This document shows, in pieces, positions 1-5,222 of a stretch of DNA of 6,229 bases. Every line of letters begins with the position of its first letter. Within the stretch, counting starts at the first letter, position 1. The notes beneath the pieces are model-generated. The model did no database searches. It was not told the origin of the DNA and saw only the letters and a program-made list of their open reading frames with translations. This DNA is from Oscillospiraceae bacterium (GTDB taxonomy: Bacteria > Bacillota > Clostridia > Oscillospirales > Ruminococcaceae), in NCBI GenBank assembly GCA_900762805.1, contig CAAFHY010000231.1:1-6229 (forward strand), written 5' to 3'. Position numbers and translations under genes: made by a program.

Positions 1-83
1 GAAACGGGCCGTTGAGCCGGACGCCCGCCGGCAGAGAGAATGGGCGGCGTGCCAGAAAATCCTTATTTATTGGCGGAATTTAC
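1..83. other. Left-edge sequence, undetermined
   Basis: All three plus frames are short here and none can be assigned. One frame (GAA ACG GGC CGT TGA, ending at 15) could be the last codons of an upstream gene, and it is followed by a small GCCGG/CCGGC hairpin (16-20 with 28-32). Four codons are too few to support this. The AT-richer stretch 57-83 could hold the promoter of the downstream regulator, but no convincing -35/-10 pair was found. Confidence 0.2.
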
Positions 84-905
84 ATGAAGACCATCAATCT
101 GATCAAAAGCCACTACCATAAGCTGACCAAGACCGAGAAAAAAATTGCCGACGGCATTTTGGGCGACGTTGAGCGCACCATCACGCAGATGTCAACCTCC
201 GAGCTTGCCCGAAGCCTCGATGTGGGCGAGGCATCGATCGTGCGGTTCTGCCGCAAGCTGGGGTTCGACGGCTATGTTGACCTGAAGATAGCGCTGGCCG
301 TCGATTATTCCACCGAAGCGGCCGAGGCCAACAGCGGCACCTATCTCGGCGCGCTCTACAACGAATGCCGCTCGGCCCTCAATGATACTTGCAGCCGGAT
401 CGACACGGAGGCCGTCAAGGGAGCCGTTGAGCTGCTCATGGGCGCCCGCCGCATATTTACTTACGGCGTCGCCTCCAGCGGCATCATGGCCGCCGTCGCG
501 GAGGAAAGGCTCATGCGCACCGGCGTGGTGGCCAAATCGGTGTGCGAGACGCATTTGCAGCATATGCAGTCTACGCTGTGCAGCGAGGGAGACGTGCTGA
601 TGGTCTTTTCGGTCTCCGGCAGCTCGTGGGATATCAACGACGCCGTCGCGATCGCGCGCGAAAACGGCGCCAAGGTCATCGGCATGACCTGCTACCCGAC
701 CAGCGCGCTGGCCGGACTTTCGGATGTCGTGCTGCTTTCGGCCGGCCCGGACCGCATCGTGGAGGGCGGCGATTTTGCTACCATGACCTCCATGCTGTTT
801 CTGATCGGCGCCGTCTGCCGCTCGATCTCGCACCTTGATCCGGTCAAGGCCACCCGCTCCAAGGAGCAGATCACCCGCGCCGTGTCGGTGTTCAAAAAGT
901 ATTGA
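84..905 (+). CDS. RpiR/MurR-family transcriptional regulator (HTH + SIS domain)
   Basis: A 273-residue protein with the two-domain plan of the RpiR family. The N-terminal part (about residues 1-77) is the HTH_6 domain. Its LTKTEKKIADGIL stretch and the recognition region STSELARSLDVGEASIVRFCRKLGF (given here as residues 37-61) fit the family closely. A SIS (sugar isomerase) fold follows at about residues 105-250, with the phosphosugar-binding motifs YGVASSG (127-133) and FSVSGSS (175-181). Family members bind DNA as dimers and respond to a sugar phosphate such as MurNAc-6-P, GlcN-6-P or a pentose phosphate; the ligand cannot be read from this sequence. I chose ATG 84 because the protein then starts at the usual place (MKTINLIKSHYHKLT) and GGCGGA lies 6 nt upstream. 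An in-frame TTG at 12 would add 24 basic residues that do not resemble the family. The gene lies 138 nt before murC but ends before a separate promoter, so it is probably not part of that operon. No clear terminator follows it. Confidence 0.93.
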   Translation: MKTINLIKSHYHKLTKTEKKIADGILGDVERTITQMSTSELARSLDVGEASIVRFCRKLGFDGYVDLKIALAVDYSTEAAEANSGTYLGALYNECRSALNDTCSRIDTEAVKGAVELLMGARRIFTYGVASSGIMAAVAEERLMRTGVVAKSVCETHLQHMQSTLCSEGDVLMVFSVSGSSWDINDAVAIARENGAKVIGMTCYPTSALAGLSDVVLLSAGPDRIVEGGDFATMTSMLFLIGAVCRSISHLDPVKATRSKEQITRAVSVFKKY

Positions 906-953
906 GGCTTTCGCGGGCGCACCGGCGGCAGCGGCCATCCGTCAAGCTGTCTC

Positions 954-982
954 TTTACAGGCGGTGTAAAAGTTGGTATAAT
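954..982 (+). promoter_or_regulatory. Sigma-A promoter of the murC operon
   Basis: TTTACA (954-959) and TATAAT (977-982) are separated by exactly 17 nt, close to the sigma-A consensus. Transcription should start near 989, giving a leader of about 55 nt before murC. A second TATAAT at 987-992 has no good -35 partner. The segment is far more AT-rich than its surroundings. This gives murC-ireB-orf96 its own promoter, separate from the regulator upstream. Confidence 0.75.
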
Positions 983-1043
983 AACATATAATAGATAAAC
1001 AAGCTGTGCAAGCTCCACTCCATCATTGAAGGTGACATGATAG

Positions 1044-2420
1044 ATGACCCAAGAGGTTCAAGGTATTCTGAAAAATGCCCAGCGCGTCCATTTTATCGGC
1101 ATCGGCGGATCGGGGATGTTCCCGCTGGTGCAGATTCTGCATGAAAAGGGCTACACCATCACCGGAAGCGATGTCGATGATATGAGCGATATCGTCCGTA
1201 CCGAGCGCAAAATGGGCATCCCCGTCAACGTCCCCCACCGGGCCGACGCCGTCGAGGGCGCCGACGCCGTTGTCGTCTCAGCCGCACTCTTTCAGGACAA
1301 CCCGGAGGTGCGGCGCGCGCAGGAGCTGGGCATTCCCATCATCAAGCGCAGCGAGCTGCTGGGCTATGTGACCTCGCTTTACAGCAACGCCTTTTGCATC
1401 GCCGGCACCCACGGCAAGACCACCACCACCTCGATGCTGACCGAGATTTTGTACGACGCCGGGCGCGACCCGTCGGCCGTCATCGGCGGCAAGCTGCCGG
1501 CCATCCACGGCTACGGCCGCTGCGGCAGCTCAGATATCATGACCTGTGAGTCGTGCGAGTATGTCGATACGTTCCTTGAGCTGGAGCCTGATTATGCCAT
1601 CATCCTCAATATCGATCGCGACCATCTCGATTATTTCGGCACGGAAGAACGGCTGAGCCAGTCGTTTACCCGCTTTGCCTCCCTTGCCGCCAAGGCCGTT
1701 ATCATCAATGGCGATGACGCCAAGACAGTCGCTGCCGTGGCCGGGCTTGATAAGCCGATCATCCGCTTCGGCCGGGGTGAGGGCTGCGACTACCGCATTC
1801 TCGACGAGCGCCCCTACGAGCGTGCCTATTATGAGTTCACCCTCACGGTGCCGGGCGGAGAGCCGGTGCATATCCGCACCTCGGTGCCGGGCGAGCACAA
1901 TGTCTGCAACGCGGCGGCGGCTGCCGCAGCCGCGCACATTGCCGGCTGTACCAATGAGGAGATCGCCGACGGCATCTATGCCTTCCATGGCGCCGGCCGC
2001 CGCTTTGAGCTGGTCGGCCGCCGCGGCGGCGTCACCATTGTGGACGATTATGCCCACCACCCGGAGGAGATCCGCGTGACGCTGACGGCTGCCCGTGAGA
2101 TGGGCTACCGGCGCGTCTGGGCGGTGTTCCAGCCCTTTACCTATTCTCGGACGAAGCTCCTGCTGCATGAGTTCGCCTCGGCCCTCTCGATTGCCGACCA
2201 TGTTGTGATGACGGCCATCAAGGGCGCGCGCGAGGTCGATCCCGGCGATATCTCAACGGCCGATCTGGCGGCGCTCATCGACGGCTCGGTCTGGTTTGAG
2301 ACCTTTGAGGAGGTCGCCGACTATGTCGTCGCCCACGCCCACCCGGACGATCTGGTCATCACACTTGGGTGCGGCGATATCTATAAGGCCGCCCGCATGA
2401 TGCTGACACGCGGGCAGTGA
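1044..2420 (+). CDS. murC: UDP-N-acetylmuramate--L-alanine ligase
   Basis: MurC adds L-alanine to UDP-MurNAc with ATP. It is the first amino-acid addition of peptidoglycan precursor synthesis and takes place in the cytoplasm. The 458-residue protein has the usual length and all three Mur ligase domains. The N-terminal UDP-binding Rossmann domain carries GIGGSGM (residues 19-25). The central ATPase domain has the P-loop AGTHGKTTTT (120-129) and the DRDHLDYF segment (191-198). The C-terminal domain is preceded by HNVCNAAAA and GAGRRFE, and has DDYAHHPEEI (334-343), FQPFTYSRT and the terminal LGCGDIYKAA. HGKTTTT with DDYAHHP distinguishes MurC from MurD, MurE and MurF. The start is set by GAAGGTGA (1028-1035), 8 nt before ATG; the ATG at 1037 is out of frame. 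It is the first gene of an operon with ireB (36 nt downstream) and a 96-residue unknown protein. Nothing suggests loss of function. Confidence 0.98.
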   Translation: MTQEVQGILKNAQRVHFIGIGGSGMFPLVQILHEKGYTITGSDVDDMSDIVRTERKMGIPVNVPHRADAVEGADAVVVSAALFQDNPEVRRAQELGIPIIKRSELLGYVTSLYSNAFCIAGTHGKTTTTSMLTEILYDAGRDPSAVIGGKLPAIHGYGRCGSSDIMTCESCEYVDTFLELEPDYAIILNIDRDHLDYFGTEERLSQSFTRFASLAAKAVIINGDDAKTVAAVAGLDKPIIRFGRGEGCDYRILDERPYERAYYEFTLTVPGGEPVHIRTSVPGEHNVCNAAAAAAAAHIAGCTNEEIADGIYAFHGAGRRFELVGRRGGVTIVDDYAHHPEEIRVTLTAAREMGYRRVWAVFQPFTYSRTKLLLHEFASALSIADHVVMTAIKGAREVDPGDISTADLAALIDGSVWFETFEEVADYVVAHAHPDDLVITLGCGDIYKAARMMLTRGQ

Positions 2421-2456
2421 GAAAGAAGCAATATTTAACGAAAGGAAGCTTGAACG

Positions 2457-2705
2457 ATGTCTGAACCAACTGTGACCTATTCGATCGAACAGCTCCGCGA
2501 GCGCGAGATCAAGCGGACGCTCCGCGAGGTCGGCGAAGCGCTGCGCGAAAAGGGCTATAACCCCATCAACCAGATCGTAGGCTATATCATGTCTGAAGAC
2601 CCGACCTATATCACCACCCATAAGAACGCCCGCACCATGATGCTGCGCCTTGACCGCGACGATGTGCTGCAGGCCATGGTGAAGGAATACCTTGAGATCG
2701 AATAA
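2457..2705 (+). CDS. ireB: IreB/ReoM-family regulatory phosphoprotein
   Basis: An 82-residue protein of the IreB family (formerly UPF0297/DUF965; YrzL in Bacillus, ReoM in Listeria). The signature EKGYNPINQIVGYIMSEDP (residues 31-49) and YITTHKNAR (51-59) are near-invariant in the family. In relatives the protein is phosphorylated by the PASTA Ser/Thr kinase (IreK/PrkA) on threonines near the N-terminus. In Listeria, unphosphorylated ReoM promotes ClpCP-dependent degradation of MurA, and so sets the flow into peptidoglycan synthesis. Here Thr5 and Thr7 lie in the matching N-terminal position (MSEPTVTY), so phospho-control is probably kept; that is an inference. AAAGGAAG (2441-2448) lies 8 nt before ATG. 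The gene sits directly behind murC, whereas in many Firmicutes it is found beside alaS and ruvX. The 11-nt gap to the next gene supports co-transcription. Confidence 0.95.
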   Translation: MSEPTVTYSIEQLREREIKRTLREVGEALREKGYNPINQIVGYIMSEDPTYITTHKNARTMMLRLDRDDVLQAMVKEYLEIE

Positions 2706-2716
2706 GGAGCAAAAGC

Positions 2717-3007
2717 ATGGAAAACGCACCGCTTATGTATAAGAACCGTCCGCTCGTCCGCAGCGGCAATGAGCTTTATTATGGCAGCCCCAAGGACGCT
2801 TATGTCGTCTATATGCAGATCGTGTCCACCAAACAGGAGCTGGGCGCCGAGGTGGCCGACAAGGTGCAGGTTTGCCTGCTGTCCAACGACCCGTCGCTGT
2901 CGCCGCGCGCCCGTATCGTCAAATCGAGCGAGAAGAACGGCCTTTATGCCGCTCTCGATATCGGGAGCATCTGGCTGGAGCGCGCATTGACCGAAAAGAA
3001 GAAGTAA
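2717..3007 (+). CDS. Conserved-looking 96-residue protein of unknown function
   Basis: I do not recognise a named family. The protein is 96 residues, soluble, with no signal peptide, membrane segment or cysteine pair; the only Cys is in VQVCLLSND. The sequence suggests a compact beta-rich fold: strands at about YVVYMQIVS (residues 28-36) and KVQVCLLS (50-57), then an acidic/Pro loop and the helix LDIGSIWLERAL (79-90), followed by a Lys-rich tail (TEKKK). It is clearly coding: AAGGAG (2704-2709) lies 7 nt before ATG, overlapping the ireB stop codon, and third positions are GC-rich like those of its neighbours. It is the last gene of the murC-ireB unit and is followed by a terminator-like hairpin. 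The location suggests a role tied to cell-wall control or to IreB itself, but this is association only. It does not resemble YrzB/DUF1292 or RuvX, the usual ireB neighbours. Confidence 0.85.
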   Translation: MENAPLMYKNRPLVRSGNELYYGSPKDAYVVYMQIVSTKQELGAEVADKVQVCLLSNDPSLSPRARIVKSSEKNGLYAALDIGSIWLERALTEKKK

Positions 3008-3029
3008 CCGCCCCTGGGCGGCTGTCCGG

Positions 3030-3058
3030 CCCCTTGCCCTGCGGCGAGGGGTCTTTCC
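3030..3058 (+). terminator. Probable intrinsic terminator of the murC-ireB-orf96 operon
   Basis: CCCCTTGCC (3030-3038) pairs with GGCGAGGGG (3043-3051) across a CTGC loop, giving nine pairs with one T-G wobble. A short T-rich tail (TCTTTCC) follows. It lies 22 nt after the orf96 stop codon. The weak T-tract makes it less certain than the terminator at 5142-5180. A small CCGCC/GGCGG hairpin precedes it at 3008-3021. Confidence 0.55.
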
Positions 3059-3095
3059 GCTGCGCCGCCGCGCCGCCCTGCCCGCGGCTGCCAAC

Positions 3096-3191
3096 GGCCT
3101 GACAACAGCGGGCTGCCCATGAGCCGCCCGTCCTGCCGTGTTCCATTGTCTGGCGGCGGGCGATGGCTGCCATGCCGCTCCGCTGTCAGCC
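3096..3191. other. GC-rich intergenic segment with nested inverted repeats
   Basis: This lies in a roughly 180-nt gap between two plus-strand genes. CTGACA (3099-3104) pairs with TGTCAG (3184-3189). GCGG (3108-3111) pairs with CCGC (3180-3183) after a 3-nt bulge. GG/CC (3096-3097 with 3190-3191) can extend the stem. Inside are a second arm, CGCCCG (3125-3130) with CGGGCG (3157-3162) plus CTGCC (3133-3137) with GGCGG (3152-3156), and a small ATGG/CCAT hairpin (3163-3173). The result is a branched fold. It matches no RNA family I know. High GC makes chance pairing common, so this may be only the 5' leader of the next gene or a degenerate intergenic repeat. Confidence 0.3.
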
Positions 3192-3235
3192 GCTGCCGCC
3201 GGCGCATATACTGCCAAAAAGGAAAGGCGGTATTT

Positions 3236-3556
3236 ATGGAACATCTTCCTGCTATTCTTTTGAGCCTGTTTGCCACGCTTGGGCTGCTGGCCGTCATATG
3301 GCTGGTCTATCTGCGGCTGTTCCGTCAGGAGCTGCGCCGCAGCGTGCTGCTGGTGCCCTTTGACGGCGACAGTATGCTGGTGGCCGAGACGCTGCGCACC
3401 TTCCGCGACTTCGGCTTTCGCGTTGTGGCTGTTGACAGAAGCGGCGCGATCGACCGCAGCCGCTATGTTGCCGCCGGTCTGTGCGACGGCTTTCTGCTGC
3501 CGGAGGAGCTTGACGCGCAGCTCATATCACCTGTCCGGCCGCCGGCAGACACTTGA
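3236..3556 (+). CDS. Small single-pass membrane protein, unknown function
   Basis: A 106-residue protein of no family I can name. Residues about 4-26 form one hydrophobic helix (PAILLSLFATLGLLAVIWLVY), followed by the basic stretch RLFRQELRR. The positive-inside rule therefore puts the C-terminal domain in the cytoplasm. That domain has a strand-helix-strand pattern (SVLLVPF, then SMLVAETLRTFRDFGF, then RVVAVDRS), like one half of a Rossmann-type fold, but no nucleotide-binding glycine motif is visible. The start is ATG 3236, behind the strong GGAAAGGCGG (3221-3230) with a 5-nt gap. The in-frame ATG at 3119 would add a Cys/Arg-rich leader across the structured intergenic segment and is rejected. 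A weak promoter candidate (CTGTCA 3183-3188, TATACT 3207-3212, 18-nt spacer) lies just upstream. The stop codon overlaps the -35 of the next gene. Confidence 0.75.
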   Translation: MEHLPAILLSLFATLGLLAVIWLVYLRLFRQELRRSVLLVPFDGDSMLVAETLRTFRDFGFRVVAVDRSGAIDRSRYVAAGLCDGFLLPEELDAQLISPVRPPADT

Positions 3557-3583
3557 TCTGAAGTCCGCTTCAGGTGTTATAAT
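3553..3583 (+). promoter_or_regulatory. Extended -10 promoter of the aldo/keto reductase gene
   Basis: A perfect TATAAT (3578-3583) is preceded by TG at 3575-3576, giving the extended -10 form TGTTATAAT. The best -35 is TTGATC (3553-3558), with a long 19-nt spacer that the extended -10 may compensate for. Transcription should start near 3590. This matters for the gene start: the ATG at 3589 would lie at or before +1, so translation should begin further down. Confidence 0.65.
3556..3575. promoter_or_regulatory. Palindrome in the promoter spacer, possible operator
   Basis: CTGAAG (3558-3563) and CTTCAG (3568-3573) form a perfect inverted repeat around TCCG. It extends to ATCTGAAG/CTTCAGGT with one mismatch. 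It lies exactly between the -35 and -10 hexamers, where a dimeric repressor or a MerR-type activator (favoured by the 19-nt spacer) would bind. No T-tract follows, so it is not a good terminator. The binding protein is unknown. Confidence 0.4.
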
Positions 3584-3618
3584 GATAAATGAAGAACGAT
3601 AAAACAGGAGGAAAAATG

Positions 3619-4794
3619 ATGATCCGCACTCAATTCAAGGAGCTGTCCCTGCCGCTGCTTGGCTTCGGCACCATGCGCCTGCCCTGCACCGCCGGCGGCA
3701 CGCCGGCCGATATTGACCGCGAAAAGACGGCCCAAATGGTAGACTATGCCATGCAGCACGGCGTCAACTATTTTGACACGGCCTATCCCTACCACGCCAG
3801 CCGGTCGGAGACCGTCATCGGCGAGCTTCTGCAAAAATACCCGCGCGACAGCTATTTTCTGGCGTACAACTTCCCCGGCCATCAGATTCAGACGAGCTAT
3901 GACCCGGCGGGTGTCTTTGAGAAGCAGCTCAAAAAGTGCGGTGTTGATTATTTCGATTTTTATCTGCTGCACAATGTCTGTGAGAATTCGCTGCCGACCT
4001 ACAACGACCCGCGCTGGAGCATCATTCCCTATTTCATCGAGCAGCGCCGCGCCGGCCGCATCCGTCATCTTGGCTTTTCGAGCCATGCGCAGCTCGATAC
4101 GCTGCGCGGCTTTCTTGACCGATGGGGCAGCGAGATGGAATTCTGCCAGATCCAGCTCAATTATCTTGACTGGACGCTTCAGGACGCCAGAGGCAAATAT
4201 GAGCTGCTGACCGAGCGCAGCATCCCCGTGTGGGTGATGGAGCCGCTGCGCGGCGGCAAGCTGTGCGGCGACCCGGCGGCCTCTCTGGTGAAGGAGGACT
4301 TTCCCGATGAGGAGCCGGCCGAGCTGGCCTTCCGTTTTCTGCAGTCACTGCCCAATGTGCAGATGATCCTCAGCGGTATGTCGGAGCCGCAGCAGATGGA
4401 ACAGAACATTGGCTGGTTTGCCCAGCGCCGCGCACTTGACGAGGACGGCAGGCAGAAGCTGCTGGCCATCGCCGAGAAGCTCAAGAATTCGGTGCCCTGC
4501 ACCGGCTGCCGCTATTGTACCGAGGGCTGCCCGATGGGGCTGGATATCCCGGCGCTGCTGGCCGTCTACAACGATATGCGCTTCCAGCACGCGGCGCTGG
4601 TGAATATGTACATCGAGGCGCTGCCGGAGGATAAGCGGCCGTCGGCCTGCATCGACTGCGGGGCCTGCGCCGCCATCTGCCCGCAGAGCATCGACATTCC
4701 TGCCGCGCTGGCCGATCTCGCCGCGCATGTCAGCAGCACCAAAAGCTGGGCCGAGATCAGCCGCGAGCGCGCCGAGGAGGCCGAGCGCGCCTGA
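3619..4794 (+). CDS. Aldo/keto reductase with C-terminal 2x[4Fe-4S] ferredoxin-type domain
   Basis: A 391-residue cytoplasmic oxidoreductase of the COG1453 type: an NADPH-dependent AKR (TIM) barrel joined to a ferredoxin-like tail. The barrel begins with LGFGTMRLP (residues 14-22). Catalytic Asp53 and Tyr58 sit in FDTAYPYH, and His118 in FYLLHN. The tail has two cluster motifs, CTGCRYCTEGCP (Cys 294, 297, 300, 304) and CIDCGACAAICP (Cys 344, 347, 350, 354), both C-X2-C-X2-C-X3-CP. The position of the usual catalytic lysine (family pattern ATK.P) reads AYNFP, with Asn84. The substrate is unknown; many anaerobes carry such genes, probably for aldehyde or ketone reduction. AGGAGG (3606-3611) is 7 nt from ATG 3619 and only 4 nt from ATG 3616, so 3619 is preferred. 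The earlier in-frame ATG at 3589 falls at the predicted +1. The gene appears monocistronic, between its own promoter and a hairpin. Confidence 0.95.
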   Translation: MIRTQFKELSLPLLGFGTMRLPCTAGGTPADIDREKTAQMVDYAMQHGVNYFDTAYPYHASRSETVIGELLQKYPRDSYFLAYNFPGHQIQTSYDPAGVFEKQLKKCGVDYFDFYLLHNVCENSLPTYNDPRWSIIPYFIEQRRAGRIRHLGFSSHAQLDTLRGFLDRWGSEMEFCQIQLNYLDWTLQDARGKYELLTERSIPVWVMEPLRGGKLCGDPAASLVKEDFPDEEPAELAFRFLQSLPNVQMILSGMSEPQQMEQNIGWFAQRRALDEDGRQKLLAIAEKLKNSVPCTGCRYCTEGCPMGLDIPALLAVYNDMRFQHAALVNMYIEALPEDKRPSACIDCGACAAICPQSIDIPAALADLAAHVSSTKSWAEISRERAEEAERA

Positions 4795-4836
4795 TGACGC
4801 GCCTGCCGCCCCGACAGGGTTCATTCTGAAGCGCCT

Positions 4837-4874
4837 GCGGCCGGATAAAAATGCCCCGCGCCGCTGTTTTTCTT
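4837..4874 (+). terminator. Probable terminator of the aldo/keto reductase gene
   Basis: GCGGCCGG (4837-4844) pairs with CCG(C)GCCGC (4856-4864), giving an 8-bp stem with one bulged C and an 11-nt loop. TGTTTTTCTT (4865-4874) follows, a good U-tract. It is 42 nt after the reductase stop codon and upstream of the next promoter. Confidence 0.5.
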
Positions 4875-4881
4875 GCTCTCT

Positions 4882-4911
4882 GTATATTTTGCGCCCGTTT
4901 TCGCATACTAT
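4882..4911 (+). promoter_or_regulatory. Sigma-E-like (mother-cell sporulation) promoter
   Basis: GTATATT (4882-4888) and CATACTAT (4904-4911) are separated by 15 nt. The Bacillus/Clostridium sigma-E pattern, as I recall it, is KMATATT, 14-15 nt, CATACAHT. Here 6 of 7 and 7 of 8 positions agree with correct spacing. No good sigma-A pair is seen in the same place. Transcription should start about 4918, at the ribosome binding site AAAGGTGG (4917-4924). Confidence 0.5.
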
Positions 4912-4935
4912 CGGCGAAAGGTGGGATAAACCAAA

Positions 4936-5127
4936 ATGGCAGACATGAAAAAGACGGCAAAGAAATCGGCCGGCAAGAGCACCGGCAAAACCGAAAGCCG
5001 GTCAATGAATGGGCGGGCGGCCAACTGCTCCGACAAGAGCGAGAGCCGCACAGCCAACAAGGCGCAGACGCGCAGCACCAGCCGCAGCACCAACCGCAGC
5101 GCCAACAAGGCGGCCAACAGCAAATAA
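4936..5127 (+). CDS. Small basic low-complexity protein with period-4 Lys/Arg
   Basis: A 63-residue protein rich in Lys, Arg, Ser, Thr, Ala and Asn. It has 16 basic and 4 acidic residues, a net charge of about +12, and almost no hydrophobic residues. Lys or Arg falls at residues 6, 10, 14, 18, 22, 34, 38, 42, 46, 50, 54 and 58, a lattice of every fourth position broken only at 26 and 30. The C-terminal half is an obvious tetrapeptide repeat (TANK, AQTR, STSR, STNR, SANK). It is probably disordered alone and may bind nucleic acid or another polyanion; this is inferred from composition. No family is recognised. Support for it being a gene: ATG 4936 follows AAAGGTGG (4917-4924, a rather long 11-nt gap), it lies between a sigma-E-like promoter and a strong terminator, and it ends just before that terminator. 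A spore-related role is suggested by the promoter only. Confidence 0.72.
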   Translation: MADMKKTAKKSAGKSTGKTESRSMNGRAANCSDKSESRTANKAQTRSTSRSTNRSANKAANSK

Positions 5128-5141
5128 CGGGACCGGCCGCT

Positions 5142-5180
5142 GCCGGCGGGCATCAAGCTGCCCGCCGGCGTTGTTTTTTG
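5142..5180 (+). terminator. Strong intrinsic terminator
   Basis: GCCGGCGGGCA (5142-5152) and TGCCCGCCGGC (5159-5169) form a perfect 11-bp stem with loop TCAAGC. It is followed by TTGTTTTTTG. It lies 14 nt after the stop codon of the basic protein gene. The end of its T-tract runs into the -35 of the next promoter. Confidence 0.92.
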
Positions 5181-5204
5181 CCGCCGGGTATGGTATGCTA
5201 TAAT
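5178..5204 (+). promoter_or_regulatory. Extended -10 promoter of the cysteine-protease-fold gene
   Basis: TGCTATAAT (5196-5204) is a perfect extended -10. The best -35 is TTGCCG (5178-5183), with a short 15-nt spacer, and it overlaps the end of the preceding terminator T-tract. The expected start is near 5211, only about 12 nt before the ATG, so the Shine-Dalgarno sequence AGGGGGT (5210-5216) would form the very 5' end of the mRNA. Confidence 0.6.
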
Positions 5205-5222
5205 CGGACAGGGGGTACGCCG

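Noticed and set aside
12..83. TTG start extending the RpiR-type regulator
   Set aside because: The 24 extra residues are Arg-rich and unlike the family N-terminus, while ATG 84 gives a canonical start.
1530..2201. Minus-strand open frame (223 codons) inside murC
   Set aside because: It is antisense to well-conserved MurC domains; it has no recognisable protein or ribosome binding site and is a GC-driven shadow.
3119..3235. Upstream ATG for the 106-residue membrane protein
   Set aside because: It adds a Cys/Arg-rich segment with no conservation signal and no ribosome binding site, whereas ATG 3236 follows GGAAAGGCGG at the right distance and puts the membrane helix at the N-terminus.
3589..3618. 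Upstream ATG for the aldo/keto reductase
   Set aside because: It lies at the predicted transcription start and has no Shine-Dalgarno; AGGAGG at 3606-3611 directs initiation at 3619 (or 3616).
4799..4838. Direct repeat GCGCCTGC (4799-4806 and 4831-4838)
   Set aside because: Eight bases in GC-rich DNA; expected by chance and without other repeat features.
4851..5222. Longer start for the C39-like protein
   Set aside because: The extension runs out of frame through the basic protein gene, the terminator hairpin and the promoter. ATG 5223 has a good ribosome binding site and begins right after an extended -10 promoter.
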